The notes under the pieces are model-generated. The model was not told where the DNA came from. It did not search any database and saw nothing but the letters and a program-made list of their open reading frames with translations. From Candidatus Nitrosothermus koennekei (GTDB lineage: Archaea; Thermoproteota; Nitrososphaeria; Nitrososphaerales; Nitrosocaldaceae), in assembly GCA_013538715.1 (NCBI GenBank), contig JACAFH010000003.1:1-35477 (forward strand): a DNA stretch of 35,477 bases, written 5' to 3'. Made by a program: the position numbers and the translations under genes. Numbering within the stretch: position 1 is the first letter of the stretch; the number at the start of each line of letters is the position of its first letter. Of this stretch, positions 10,101-17,789 are shown in pieces.

Positions 10101-11109
10101 ATGGTGGTAATATTAAAAGAACTGAGGGTTCTTTCTCTATCTTATTATCCAACCAATGTGGGTACTTTCCACTTATGAACTCTTCTATTATCTTGCTAGC
10201 TATGTAACTTTTACCTAAACCTACAGAATCTGCTAGTATTACACCATTGTAATAGTTGATGATCTTAATTGCGTTTAACATACCAACAACCTGGAATTCT
10301 AACAGGATATCCTTCCTAACAAGCTCAAGTATCATACCTTCAAACCATCTATAGATGAGATATTTGAATAAAAGTTCAGGATCTTCTAGATATTGACCAA
10401 AGAGTGGGTACTTTTGATTTATTATTGTTGGTTGTATCTTTGCTTTCATGGTTACACCAGATACCTCTATAACCTTTATAAGATCCTCTCTAAACTCCAT
10501 GGAATCTTGCCATAGATCCTCGAACCATTTATCTAGGTGTTCAACATCTACATGATCAGTTATTAACACATTCAACTCCTTATTATTTGTCAGTCCTTCA
10601 GTAGTAAAGTTTGAGGAGCCAACTACTGCAACGCCTTTCGACTCATACATAGGCGTAGAATTTGTTATGAAGAGATATAGTTTAGCATGTAATCTTTGCT
10701 TATCATACAACCTAACATCTATAATTCCATTTGCTATTAAATTCCTTAACGATATTACTCTATTAATCTCTTCATCATTAAGATCCCTCTGTAGTTCTTC
10801 AAGCATTCTTGCCTTGAATAACTCTTTTAATCTATAACCAGCAACAAGCTCCTCCCTTGTAGGATATGTGGTTTCATTACCCATTACTATCCTTAAAAAG
10901 GGTTTTATGGTAAGGTATGAGGGTTCTGGAAAGTCATCCTTCACAAGGTTGAAGCCGGTAAGGAAGAAATAACCTATAGCAAATTTTGCTTCCTTGCAAT
11001 TTTTAAGCTGATACCTTATAACATCTACAAGCTTATTCGTAATATTATCTATTATTTTTTGATTCATGTATAGGATTGTATTCTCTTCTATCGTACTTAA
11101 GTAATTCAT
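7096..11109 (-). CDS. PLD-nuclease / SNF2-type superfamily 2 helicase fusion (defence-associated)
   Basis: The protein has 1337 aa. The N-terminal phospholipase-D-like nuclease domain (about 1-200) has HAKLYLF (His141, Lys143) and GSSNFT (164-169). The SF2 motor follows, with Walker [10 protein letters not shown] (293-301), Walker B IIDEAH (413-418), motif III TATP (449-452), motif V region [15 protein letters not shown] and arginine-finger motif [12 protein letters not shown] (about 970-979). The C-terminal 350 aa are unassigned. Such PLD-helicases pair with large adenine methyltransferases in archaeal and bacterial defence loci. The motor probably translocates on unmodified DNA and the PLD domain cuts it (inference). 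Met15 (11067) is an alternative start that reduces overlap with the upstream small ORF. DISARM-like in parts, but no drmA/drmB/drmC is present. Confidence 0.9.
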   Translation of the reverse strand: MNYLSTIEENTILYMNQKIIDNITNKLVDVIRYQLKNCKEAKFAIGYFFLTGFNLVKDDFPEPSYLTIKPFLRIVMGNETTYPTREELVAGYRLKELFKARMLEELQRDLNDEEINRVISLRNLIANGIIDVRLYDKQRLHAKLYLFITNSTPMYESKGVAVVGSSNFTTEGLTNNKELNVLITDHVDVEHLDKWFEDLWQDSMEFREDLIKVIEVSGVTMKAKIQPTIINQKYPLFGQYLEDPELLFKYLIYRWFEGMILELVRKDILLEFQVVGMLNAIKIINYYNGVILADSVGLGKSYIASKIIEEFISGKYPHWLDNKIEKEPSVLLILPPSIIAQWEELLIKSDNFLKTYVKRCICVYPNDKEYVLSATNYDSHEKKAKIRFISLGLFQKMKEGEVKELADEYDLFIIDEAHKYRNSNTNRWKNARLLQNKHDGFSNKFILLTATPLNNSINDIYNLIRLFTDIAFTSFNMKGVNVPELISEYQKLKREYTKTNDKEIKNKLLKKADELKTKVLDEIMVLRTRKYIMEEFKDITINNKPLIFKDPKPYSIECKSFYTKKYRDLVKKVGEELYNIVFEYTKLYGVRFVVFEDTSVDIEIDSRTKESQRDRDKDVNTTKRYIDIADLFRLILGKRLESGIYSFETTLRRLYEKEKIFYTTLASKYHEIKNEDDLVCVIKEAMDKANIMKEIEEISEEYYVDIDIGSNYKNMDWFRKAKDIMTEYAEDYMQKQSNPANNNNNYANNTMNEFSKLMLGLRLLINNIDSDLKKIEGLLCILDDMKEKDTLGRPLTLEKLPKEDIELYVYRYGKDDPKFEILKQLLYEPSKRSQHFNDIPSLYGKKVLIFTQYKDTAYYLYHNLKEWVNKEIILHRWLKYDNNANGNVRIGLVTGDTDIETKMNYIRRFAPIANRYGEKGIVNYINNSQPYDNEIHILISTDVLSEGVNLQDADAVINYDLPWNPMVIVQRVGRVNRIGNEKDIIVINYLPSDEIDVVVRVLQKLKEKIDDITLIIGKDVRILHPNEDINIQTFGEKIKSISEKKMTELEEYGLDEDFKQFIPKGIPKEQIDEYKLLNIIQYELNYRPEDFEEVKDLIKAKGSSPYYTYISKACNDSERIIGIYEFYRGQTKIDKKILRIDISNNTKTGHDNSTPDTLDGYGNDGVDENYKNTINITYETPLIFLDLIKNRSHISNVDKAIECIKVMQDKCEKIVEDMKNKEVNKQKGFLRELYNALVNEKDKVKEINKEDESFDDKFYTVANIIGMLPVQSSKEIKGILTFTNSITISNNKNEEPQVKINDLRVVINTLFEHFRSRGITIPSLEPSSVHVGWYYEL

Positions 11110-11191
11110 ATAAACGCTTATTCTGTCTTATCTCACGTTCAATCGCTCTAGTAACCTCTTCCTTGCTAGGTTTCATTTCCTTTATCTCCAT
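11045..11191 (-). CDS. Small ORF (48 aa) overlapping the start of the PLD-helicase
   Basis: I do not recognise this protein. It begins [20 protein letters not shown], is highly charged and is predicted helical. Its 3' end overlaps the helicase reading by 65 nt (23 nt if the helicase begins at Met15), in another frame. This is the overlap expected for translational coupling in a compact operon. The position resembles small antitoxin, regulator or adaptor subunits that precede large defence effectors, but the sequence itself gives no function. An ordinary annotation length cut-off would miss it. Confidence 0.55.
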   Translation of the reverse strand: MEIKEMKPSKEEVTRAIEREIRQNKRLYELLKYDRREYNPIHESKNNR

Positions 11192-11215
11192 ACTTGAATA
11201 AATGGTATAGGGCTG

Positions 11216-11386
11216 TTATAAAGTTAATGCTGAATCTAGTCTCTTAATATGTTTTCTTATCCATTCTCTCCTATCTCTAGATTGAAGTTCTTGCTTGCTG
11301 GTACTATGTAGTGCAATAAGGTTCCTATCCCTATCCCTGTTCTTGTTCTTGTTCTTGTTGCTACTGTTAGCTGGTTCTACACTCAT
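11216..11386 (-). CDS. Small ORF (56 aa) at the head of the defence operon
   Basis: This unrecognised small protein starts MSVEPANSSNKNKNKNRDRD. The N-terminus is a simple Asn/Lys/Arg/Asp repeat and the C-terminal half (LHSTSKQELQSRDRREWIRK) is basic and probably helical. Its stop is 24 nt upstream of the 48-aa ORF start, so it could be the first gene of the operon. The low-complexity first half weakens the case. A basic helical tail would suit nucleic-acid binding, but that is inference. Confidence 0.4.
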   Translation of the reverse strand: MSVEPANSSNKNKNKNRDRDRNLIALHSTSKQELQSRDRREWIRKHIKRLDSALTL

Positions 11387-11397
11387 TCATAATATAA

Positions 11398-11640
11398 TAT
11401 AGTAGCAGTGGTAGGGGGTAGGGGTAGAAGTAGAGGTAAGGGTAGAGGTAAAGGTAGTGATAGTAGTGGTGGTAGTAGGGGCAGGAAAGGTAGAGGTATC
11501 TGTTGACATGGATCTTCTTGAGGAGGTTCAACTGTAATAGTAGTAGTAACTGTTGATAGTTGTTAGAAGGTAAGAAAAGGTGTAGGATGGGTAGGAAAGA
11601 TAGGAGAGGTAAGAGTAGAAGGAATAAGAACAACTACTTC
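11398..11640. repeat. G-rich low-complexity tract (GGTAGNGG-like)
   Basis: The plus strand has many GGTAG/GGTAA units with G runs of three to five (about 11410-11500), then purine-rich stretches to 11640. The long minus-strand frame across it encodes only Leu/Tyr/His/Pro low-complexity sequence and is not a credible protein. The G runs could form a quadruplex. It lies upstream of the defence operon. Confidence 0.5.
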
Positions 11641-11760
11641 TATTCATTCTCTTTTTCTCCTTCTACATTAGAAGAAATATAAAACAATATACAGATATTA
11701 TCTTCGTCTTATTAAGGTTTATACAGATTTAAACCGAAAACGATAAATCTCCTAGACTCT

Positions 11761-11870
11761 ATATGTGTATAACTAGATGATAAAGCAGGATATGACTATG
11801 CAAGCAGATTCATAACAAAGTTAGCAGGTATAGGAGAGTAAAATCATACACTCAATTCTACACTATCAGA
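11761..11870 (+). repeat. Direct repeat copy 2 (40-bp perfect core 11761-11800)
   Basis: The core matches 1003-1042 in all 40 positions. Downstream homology continues in degenerate form, including TTAGCAGG-ATAGGAGAGTAAA and CTCAATTC. It decodes to the same short peptide tail as copy 1, ending GIGE and stop. Unlike copy 1 it is followed by no integrase and preceded by no tRNA. It lies about 370 bp beyond the head of the defence operon, so the two copies enclose 10.7 kb with the integrase, a nuclease-like gene and the defence genes. Confidence 0.8.
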
Positions 11871-12247
11871 TGATGCATGTATAGTAGAACTAAACTTGTA
11901 GAGGCAATATAATATTTCATGATTGATCTATCATCAATAATTGCTGATGATATAATAAGATTTGTTGGCTTATGCTATATGTATCAGCATTATCTAATAA
12001 ATACTATACATAGATGAGGTACAACTAATCAATACATTTGTTATTAAAGTATTGAATGTATTAATGTTACCTAACTTAGATTTGATGAGATAACATCACT
12101 AAGAACTTTTATCTTTAGATAAGGATAGAGAGTTATGCTATCTATTTAATGTATGGTATATCTGCCATTTCTCAAGAAGAAGAGGATTAGCAAAGTTATT
12201 CTATATAAACATCTATTATTTATCCATTAAATAAATAATATGATATT
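11871..12247. other. AT-rich intergenic region after repeat copy 2
   Basis: No convincing gene is visible. A 32-codon plus-strand frame near 11920-12020 (MIDLSSIIADDIIRFVGLCY...) is protein-like but short and may be a decayed fragment. The RTX-like gene ends at the right edge, with AT-rich sequence just beyond its stop. Confidence 0.35.
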
Positions 12248-13666
12248 TTATCTTCTTCTAGCATAAAGCATCATTACAGCAAGTGATGTTCCTATTATGC
12301 CTATTGCTCCCACCGCTAGCTCTGGTACAACGTTGAATGATGTATCGAATGTTGTTATGATAGGATCTCCAACCTCTGTAGTCAGTATTACTGTGTATGT
12401 TCCAGCAGTACTTGTATCACAACCTGTTCCTGTAAAGTCATCAGGATATGTTACTGTGAATGGACTTGGAGGCACTGTTTGTGGTAATGTACCAGTATAT
12501 GTACATTCACTATTAGCAGGTGATGGTGTTATTACTTTTAAGCCTGTTATCTTCACTGGAGTATCAACGCTAGATGAGAATATTATATCTACTGAACTTC
12601 CAATAGGTATAGGAGAAGAGCCTGCACTTGTACTTAATGTTGCTAAACTTGATATATCATCATATTCACAGTTTATTTCAGAATCTGGATCACTTGCACA
12701 TATATCTTGATTTCCTAGAGTTGATGTTTCTGCAACAACATCATCACCATCTATGCTGTCATTATTGACTATACCATCTTTAGCATTGATTACATCATTG
12801 CCTCCATTTGCTGTATCATTGCCAACATTTCCATATATATAATCTCCATAAAGATAATCATTGCCATCTCCTCCATCTAGTATATCATTGCTTCCAGTTA
12901 GTGTATCATTGCCATCAAATCCACCTATATTATCTCCAGCAAGCCAATCATTACCATCTCCTCCCTTTAGTATATCATTACCTCCAGTTAGTGTATCATC
13001 GCCATCCAATCCAACTATATAATCTCCAGAAAGCTCATCGTCACCAATTCCTCCCTTTAGTGTATCATTGCCTCCAGTTAGTGTATCATTGCCATCCCGT
13101 CCATCTATATCATCTCCAGCAAGCCAATCATTACCATCTCCTCCCTCTAGTGTATCATTCCCTCCAGTTAGTGTATCATTGCCATCATATCCAACTATAT
13201 AATCTCCATAAAGCCAATCAGCACCAGCATTACCACACAATATATCATCTCCTCCCTCTAGTGTATCATCACTAGAAGTTCCATCTATATTATCTCCCAC
13301 AAGCGTATCATTACCATCCAATCCAACTATAAAGTCATCTCCTTCCTTACCATATATCACATCATGATTGTTAGTACCAACTATCAAGTCATTGCTATTA
13401 GTGCCAGTGAATGGACTAGAAAAGGATGAAGAACCAGCAATCTTTATAGTATATGTGTTACTACCTATAGTAATGATATCTCCATCTTCATATACAGTAC
13501 CATCTACTTTAACCTCATCATTACCATCACTATCAAAGTTACCTAGCTCTATAATATGATTATTACAATCTACTGCTTGAGCATATACCATTCTAACATC
13601 TGTTATAGTCATTGATAACACAATTAGAAGTGTAGCAGCAATTATTATACTCTTTTTATTATCCAT
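12248..13666 (-). CDS. Secreted surface protein with RTX-like Ca-binding repeats and C-terminal sorting-type tail
   Basis: The protein has 472 aa. A signal peptide (about 1-30, ending MVYAQA) is followed by a small N-terminal region. A repeat region (about 85-300) is built from GNDTLTGGNDTLEGGDGNDW-type units that follow the hemolysin-type GGxGxDxUx calcium-binding pattern, fused to D-rich GDxI linkers. A beta-rich domain (about 335-440) follows. The last 25 residues are PELAVGAIG, a hydrophobic segment and ARRR, which resembles PEF-CTERM signals processed by archaeosortases. It is probably a calcium-stabilised cell-surface protein. RTX exporters are not adjacent, and the Sec-type signal peptide suggests a different route from bacterial RTX toxins. 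Nothing indicates a toxin domain. Confidence 0.85.
   Translation of the reverse strand: MDNKKSIIIAATLLIVLSMTITDVRMVYAQAVDCNNHIIELGNFDSDGNDEVKVDGTVYEDGDIITIGSNTYTIKIAGSSSFSSPFTGTNSNDLIVGTNNHDVIYGKEGDDFIVGLDGNDTLVGDNIDGTSSDDTLEGGDDILCGNAGADWLYGDYIVGYDGNDTLTGGNDTLEGGDGNDWLAGDDIDGRDGNDTLTGGNDTLKGGIGDDELSGDYIVGLDGDDTLTGGNDILKGGDGNDWLAGDNIGGFDGNDTLTGSNDILDGGDGNDYLYGDYIYGNVGNDTANGGNDVINAKDGIVNNDSIDGDDVVAETSTLGNQDICASDPDSEINCEYDDISSLATLSTSAGSSPIPIGSSVDIIFSSSVDTPVKITGLKVITPSPANSECTYTGTLPQTVPPSPFTVTYPDDFTGTGCDTSTAGTYTVILTTEVGDPIITTFDTSFNVVPELAVGAIGIIGTSLAVMMLYARRR
12820..13340 (-). repeat. 90-bp tandem repeats inside the RTX-like gene
   Basis: The segment CTCCAGTTAGTGTATCAT recurs with a strict 90-bp spacing (12983, 13073, 13163, with a variant at 12893). 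This corresponds to 30-residue units. Near-identical DNA implies recent unequal-crossover amplification. Confidence 0.8.
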
Positions 13667-13686
13667 ACAATATACATATTTCTTAT

Positions 13687-13694
13687 CTATATAT
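13687..13694 (-). promoter_or_regulatory. TATA box of the RTX-like gene
   Basis: A TATATATA element is centred about 25 nt upstream of the ATG at 13666 on the minus strand, consistent with leaderless transcription. The 13695-13878 spacer toward the next gene shows no other feature. Confidence 0.5.
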
Positions 13695-13878
13695 ACTTTT
13701 ATATAGATGCAAATTATCTAACATCTATCATATTTGTATAGATTATTATCTAGTTATGCTATAGTAATTCATCATTGTAACTCATACATCAAGATTATCT
13801 TCATTCATTATATGCCATTGCAATTGATGTGATCAAGATACAGTTTAATAGCATTATCGTAATATCGTGACATTATCC

Positions 13879-13885
13879 TTAAATA
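13879..13885 (+). promoter_or_regulatory. TATA box of the second DUF3782-type gene
   Basis: TTAAATA is centred 26 nt upstream of the ATG at 13908. Confidence 0.55.
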
Positions 13886-13907
13886 CAATTTTAACACAAT
13901 TTTACTC

Positions 13908-14801
13908 ATGCAGAGTAATGAACTGAAGAAGAAGTTCTTAGATATGTTAGAAGGGGATAAGGAGTTTAGGCATGCTGTAGCAGGTGCAATAGGCTACAAG
14001 GAGATACTGGATAGGTTTGCTGATTTAGAGGCTAGAATGGATGAGAGGTTTGCAAAGATTGAGGAAGAGATTAGAGATCTTAGAGAAGAAAGCAATAATC
14101 TTAGAAAGGATATGCAAGAAGGATTCAAGAGGCATGATGAGGAGTTTGTTAAGCTTAGACAGGATATGAATGAAGGATTCAAGAGGCATGATGAGGAGTT
14201 TGTTAAGCTTAGACAGGATATGAATGAAGGATTCAAGAGGCATGATGAGGAGTTTGTTAAGCTTAGACAGGATATGAATGAAGGGTTTAGAAGACATGAT
14301 GAGGAGTTTGTTAAGCTTAGACAGGATATGAATGAAGGGTTTAGAAGACATGATGAGGAGTTTGCTAGAGTATGGCAAAGTATAGAGAATCTTAGAAAGG
14401 ATATGAATGAAGGATTCAAGTATATGGATCTAAAGGTATCTGCATTAGGTGCAAGATGCATAATGAATGAGCAATCGGTTAGAGAAGCATTAAAGGGTAT
14501 AGTTGGGGAGGAGTTAGGCTATACTATAAGTGAATGGAATACTTATGATGATGAAGGTTATGTATATGGTTATCCTAGTAGCATACAATTAGATATAGTT
14601 GTTAGTAATGGTAAGATAATTGTTATAGAGATAGCATCACATATTAAGAGGAGTGATTCATTTATGCTTAAGAAGAAGGTAGAATTGTATAAGAAGAAGG
14701 AGGGTAAGGAGGTAAGTAAGATGATGTTTGTTACACCATTCATAGATGATGATGCTAGAGATGCATGCAATAGATTAGGTATAGAGGTTTATACAGCATA
14801 A
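13908..14801 (+). CDS. Coiled-coil protein with tandem 18-residue repeats and nuclease-fold C-terminus (DUF3782-type)
   Basis: The protein has 297 aa. The head (KEFRHAVAGAIGYKEILDR) matches that of the gene at 2693, so the two are paralogues. Residues about 73-162 consist of five 18-residue units of the form FKRHDEEFVKLRQDMNEG, giving a long coiled coil. The C-terminal domain (about 180-297) contains IQLDIVV and IIVIEIASH. This is the D...E part of a PD-(D/E)XK fold, but the usual Lys after E-x is not obvious, so catalysis is less certain than in the paralogue. The gene is monocistronic, with its own TATA box. Function is unknown. Confidence 0.75.
   Translation: MQSNELKKKFLDMLEGDKEFRHAVAGAIGYKEILDRFADLEARMDERFAKIEEEIRDLREESNNLRKDMQEGFKRHDEEFVKLRQDMNEGFKRHDEEFVKLRQDMNEGFKRHDEEFVKLRQDMNEGFRRHDEEFVKLRQDMNEGFRRHDEEFARVWQSIENLRKDMNEGFKYMDLKVSALGARCIMNEQSVREALKGIVGEELGYTISEWNTYDDEGYVYGYPSSIQLDIVVSNGKIIVIEIASHIKRSDSFMLKKKVELYKKKEGKEVSKMMFVTPFIDDDARDACNRLGIEVYTA
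14124..14393 (+). repeat. Five 54-bp tandem repeats in the coiled-coil gene
   Basis: Repeat units start at 14124, 14178, 14232, 14286 and 14340. The first two are essentially identical and the later ones carry a few changes (TTCAAGAGG becomes TTTAGAAGA); the fifth is the most diverged. Units encode 18 residues (7+11), so the coiled coil can lengthen or shorten without a frameshift. Confidence 0.9.
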
Positions 14802-15215
14802 GTTATAGTTTCAACCCTCATATTTCAATCCTACTATAGTTGATTCAAACGTGCTTGTGTGAACACACATAGAGACTATGTCTATAGACATGTGATTAAG
14901 GTAATGAGTGAAGCTAGAGTGTGTAACTATAATAACTAAATAACCCTCACGCTTGTTCAAAAAAATTTTCCTAATCTATATTTTTCTATTATAAACTTTC
15001 CTATACTCAAATAAATTACGCTTGATGCTATTAAGTTGTTAAGTGTATCATTTAGAGAGATTTTTTTGTTCACGCTTGATGCTATTAAGTTATTAAGTAA
15101 AGTGATACTTTAGTAGAGAGAAGAGAGTTTGAGATTATGATTATTAACTTTTGATATAATTATTAATAATACATATAAATCTTTCTATAAATAAAGAATA
15201 GCTTACGCTAGATAC
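14802..15215. other. Repeat-rich spacer between two convergent genes
   Basis: This 414-bp spacer holds no gene. It contains TGTGTGAACACACA (14856-14869, arms TGTGTG/CACACA), the perfect 14-bp palindrome ATGTCTATAGACAT (14878-14891) and two 27-bp direct repeats with one mismatch (15018-15044 and 15072-15098) beginning ACGCTTGATGCTATTAAGTT. A shorter match (ACGCTTG) lies at 14949-14955. A T-rich run lies between the direct repeats. The layout resembles a small plasmid origin or a partition/terminator region, next to the primase-helicase gene. Confidence 0.5.
15018..15098. repeat. Pair of 27-bp direct repeats, 54 bp apart
   Basis: 15018-15044 and 15072-15098 differ at a single base (TTGTTAAGT versus TTATTAAGT). 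They may be iterons of an integrated replicon or duplicated terminator elements at the end of the primase operon. Confidence 0.7.
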
Positions 15216-17789
15216 TTATTTGTCAGCAGCACTCTTTAGTTCACATACAGCAGAGTGATATACAAGCTCTTGCATTCTCTTTATCAAATCATCATCTTCA
15301 TACAATACCAACTCTGGTTCTTCTTTTGTTAGTGTTAGCATATCATTTATCATAATCTTCTTATTACAGAATATTGCAGGTGCATGTAACTCATTACATC
15401 TCTTACACATTATATGATTATCATAATCTACAAAGTATCTCTCAATGTAATTGATGATATTTATAAGTTCACTTATTTTATATGACTTTCTAGTGTTTAT
15501 GCTAGTATTGCTACTATCATCAGAGAGTTCATTGATTCTATCACTAAATTTGCATCTCAAGAGATATGTTATTACCTTATCTCTCTCTTTTTCATATTTA
15601 TGATCTGTTAGTAAGCCTCTATCTCTTAATCTTTTGCTAAATAATTGTTTTGTCATAACATCAATACCTTTAACTTTACAGAAGGTCTTGTAATATTCAT
15701 AAACAACTGCAAATTCAAGTCTTTCATTATCAGTCATTACTAGATACTTATCAACAAACTCTGTAAAGTTATCAATCTCCCATAACCACTCTGCAGTCTC
15801 ACTCTTCACTATATTAGGGATAGTTAATCCTTCTTGCATCACTCTTTGTAATGCTACTATCATTAGATTTAGAATACCTGAACTCTCTTGCAATAATATA
15901 TCAGCATAATTCTCTATCCTCTTCTCTTCAGGTATAACATAATCAAAGTTTATCATTACTAATCTTCTTAACATACCTAATGTAAATTCATGAATGATAG
16001 GTTTATTATTTGTCATAATGATTAAATGGAAGGTAGGTATAATCTCTATTGGATGATGGTATAATGCTCTTACAGATTTAGGTTCAAGTGATGTCATAGC
16101 CTTAAGATTTGCCTCATTTAAATAAACCTGTTTAGGCTCAGATATACATATTAGATGCTTATCTTTACTCTCAATCAACTCTGGATTCTTTCCTTCTACT
16201 TCATTAGCATTAATCATGCTTATGTTAGAGTATCTCATATAATCTCCTAATATGTTACTCATAACCTTCATTAGTGTGCTTTTACCATTTGCTCCAGAAC
16301 CATAGAAGATAAATGCCTTCTCTTCTCTCCTCTTCAATAAGAATGAACCTAATAATTGAACAAGGAATAATGCCTTCTCTTTATTGTTATTACAGATTGT
16401 TAGAATAAACTCTCTAAACTTATCACATTTAGCATTCTCATCATATGAGCAATTAATTGCTTTGGTTGGATAGTATCTCTTCACCTCTTCTAATGTTAGA
16501 GTCTTTATCTTATTGCTATTAACCTCAATAGCACAATTCTTTGCTAGTATGATATTATCAGGTATGCTGTTTAATGATTTACTATCAATGCTAAGGAATA
16601 TACTTAATGTTGCTATCAATTCATCAATTGATGACTTGCTCTTAGTTACATGTATGAAGTGCTCTAGATGCCTCTTACACTCTTCATAATTGATACACTT
16701 TAGTTCCTTCTTTATCTCTTCACAATAATTGATAAAATCATTAATTAGACTCTCCTTAGCATATTCATTAATCCATATGTTATTATCCCATTTTATCCAC
16801 TCCTCGATTTTTGATACGTATCTATAGTTATCAACAAACAATGCTCTCTCTATACCTCTCTTCCTCTCTGATAGAAGATATTTACATACAAACATATGTG
16901 CTACATTTATGTTATCATCATCACTATGAGTATTTTTGAATATCTCATTTATTGTCTTTATAACATCATCACTAATTCCTAACTCTCTTAAACCTTCTAT
17001 CCCTTTAACATTCTCTTTCTTATATGTCTCCTCTACTACTGTTAGCCTACTCTTAAGTTCTTCATCATTAAAGAAGTAGCATACATATCTACAGATCTTT
17101 AATGCTTCCTCTAATGTTATGCTATTCTTCATCACTGCTGATAGATAAAACCATAGATAATCTCTTTGACCATTGCTATAGTATTTTGCTAGAGCATAAG
17201 ATAACCTTATTATCCTCTCCAAAGTAGAGATAATAGCAAGTAATTTATCATTATCTATATGCTTAATCTTATCTATACCATTTATTATCTGATAATTCCT
17301 ATCAATATGAATAAAGTATCTCTTCTCAAAGTAAAGTTTTGCATCTAAAGAAGTATCTTTTGCTAGATTAATAACATCTCTATTCTTCAACTCTCCTCCA
17401 TCAATGAGGAAGTAGAAATGCATACCTCTAGGAGTATACTCTTTCATAGTATCTAACCCTTCTTCTATTAAGTAATGATCTATCAATAGAGAATATTCCT
17501 TGCTATCACAATCTATACCTATGATATAGTTAGAAGATCTTAACTTACCTAAGCGTATAGCAAATGTATTACAATTATACTTTGTTATATACTCTTCTAA
17601 CTCCTCTAATCTTGAGTATTCATCATATGAATAATGCTTATCTAATGGAAAGTCTTTGTATGGTGTCTTGTTCCATGCTTCCTTCTCATCATTATAGTAA
17701 TGATTGATAGGGATATGATCTATTCCATATCTATTCTCCCTTGCAAGTATCTCCCTTATCTCTTTCTGGCCGAATAATTCCGTCATCAT
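15216..17789 (-). CDS. Primase-helicase: N-terminal prim-pol (AEP) domain plus D5/SF3 helicase
   Basis: The protein has 857 aa and is the replication initiator type found in plasmids and proviruses. The N-terminal archaeo-eukaryotic primase domain has IIGIDCDS (Asp93, Asp95) and TPRGMHFYF (His124). A helical linker leads to an SF3 helicase with Walker A FYGSGANGKST (495-505), a Walker B-like LICISEP, sensor IIMTNNKP and a following RRLVMINFDY. The C-terminus carries a winged-helix-like region and CKRCNELH, half of a possible zinc site. Its ATG overlaps the stop of the upstream 126-aa gene in TAATG, so the two are translationally coupled. It strongly suggests that part of the accessory region is an integrated replicon. 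Confidence 0.92.
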   Translation of the reverse strand: MMTELFGQKEIREILARENRYGIDHIPINHYYNDEKEAWNKTPYKDFPLDKHYSYDEYSRLEELEEYITKYNCNTFAIRLGKLRSSNYIIGIDCDSKEYSLLIDHYLIEEGLDTMKEYTPRGMHFYFLIDGGELKNRDVINLAKDTSLDAKLYFEKRYFIHIDRNYQIINGIDKIKHIDNDKLLAIISTLERIIRLSYALAKYYSNGQRDYLWFYLSAVMKNSITLEEALKICRYVCYFFNDEELKSRLTVVEETYKKENVKGIEGLRELGISDDVIKTINEIFKNTHSDDDNINVAHMFVCKYLLSERKRGIERALFVDNYRYVSKIEEWIKWDNNIWINEYAKESLINDFINYCEEIKKELKCINYEECKRHLEHFIHVTKSKSSIDELIATLSIFLSIDSKSLNSIPDNIILAKNCAIEVNSNKIKTLTLEEVKRYYPTKAINCSYDENAKCDKFREFILTICNNNKEKALFLVQLLGSFLLKRREEKAFIFYGSGANGKSTLMKVMSNILGDYMRYSNISMINANEVEGKNPELIESKDKHLICISEPKQVYLNEANLKAMTSLEPKSVRALYHHPIEIIPTFHLIIMTNNKPIIHEFTLGMLRRLVMINFDYVIPEEKRIENYADILLQESSGILNLMIVALQRVMQEGLTIPNIVKSETAEWLWEIDNFTEFVDKYLVMTDNERLEFAVVYEYYKTFCKVKGIDVMTKQLFSKRLRDRGLLTDHKYEKERDKVITYLLRCKFSDRINELSDDSSNTSINTRKSYKISELINIINYIERYFVDYDNHIMCKRCNELHAPAIFCNKKIMINDMLTLTKEEPELVLYEDDDLIKRMQELVYHSAVCELKSAADK

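Noticed and set aside
3423-11109. Assignment of the helicase/methyltransferase pair to DISARM or BREX
   Set aside because: drmA, drmB, drmC, pglZ and brxC equivalents are not adjacent; only shared domain types are seen.
11367-11633. 88-aa minus-strand frame rich in Leu, Tyr, His and Pro
   Set aside because: It is the complement of a G-rich simple-sequence tract; composition is not protein-like and it overlaps a better small ORF.
12808-13275. 155-aa plus-strand frame with His/Tyr/Leu repeats
   Set aside because: It is the antisense shadow of the 90-bp repeats of the RTX-like gene.
14124-14393. Tandem repeats considered as a CRISPR array
   Set aside because: Units are contiguous with no unique spacers and lie in frame within a gene. 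No cas gene is present anywhere in the window.
13994-14461. Long minus-strand frames with Ser/Leu repeats
   Set aside because: They mirror the 54-bp repeats of the coiled-coil gene on the other strand, which has a TATA box and a paralogue.
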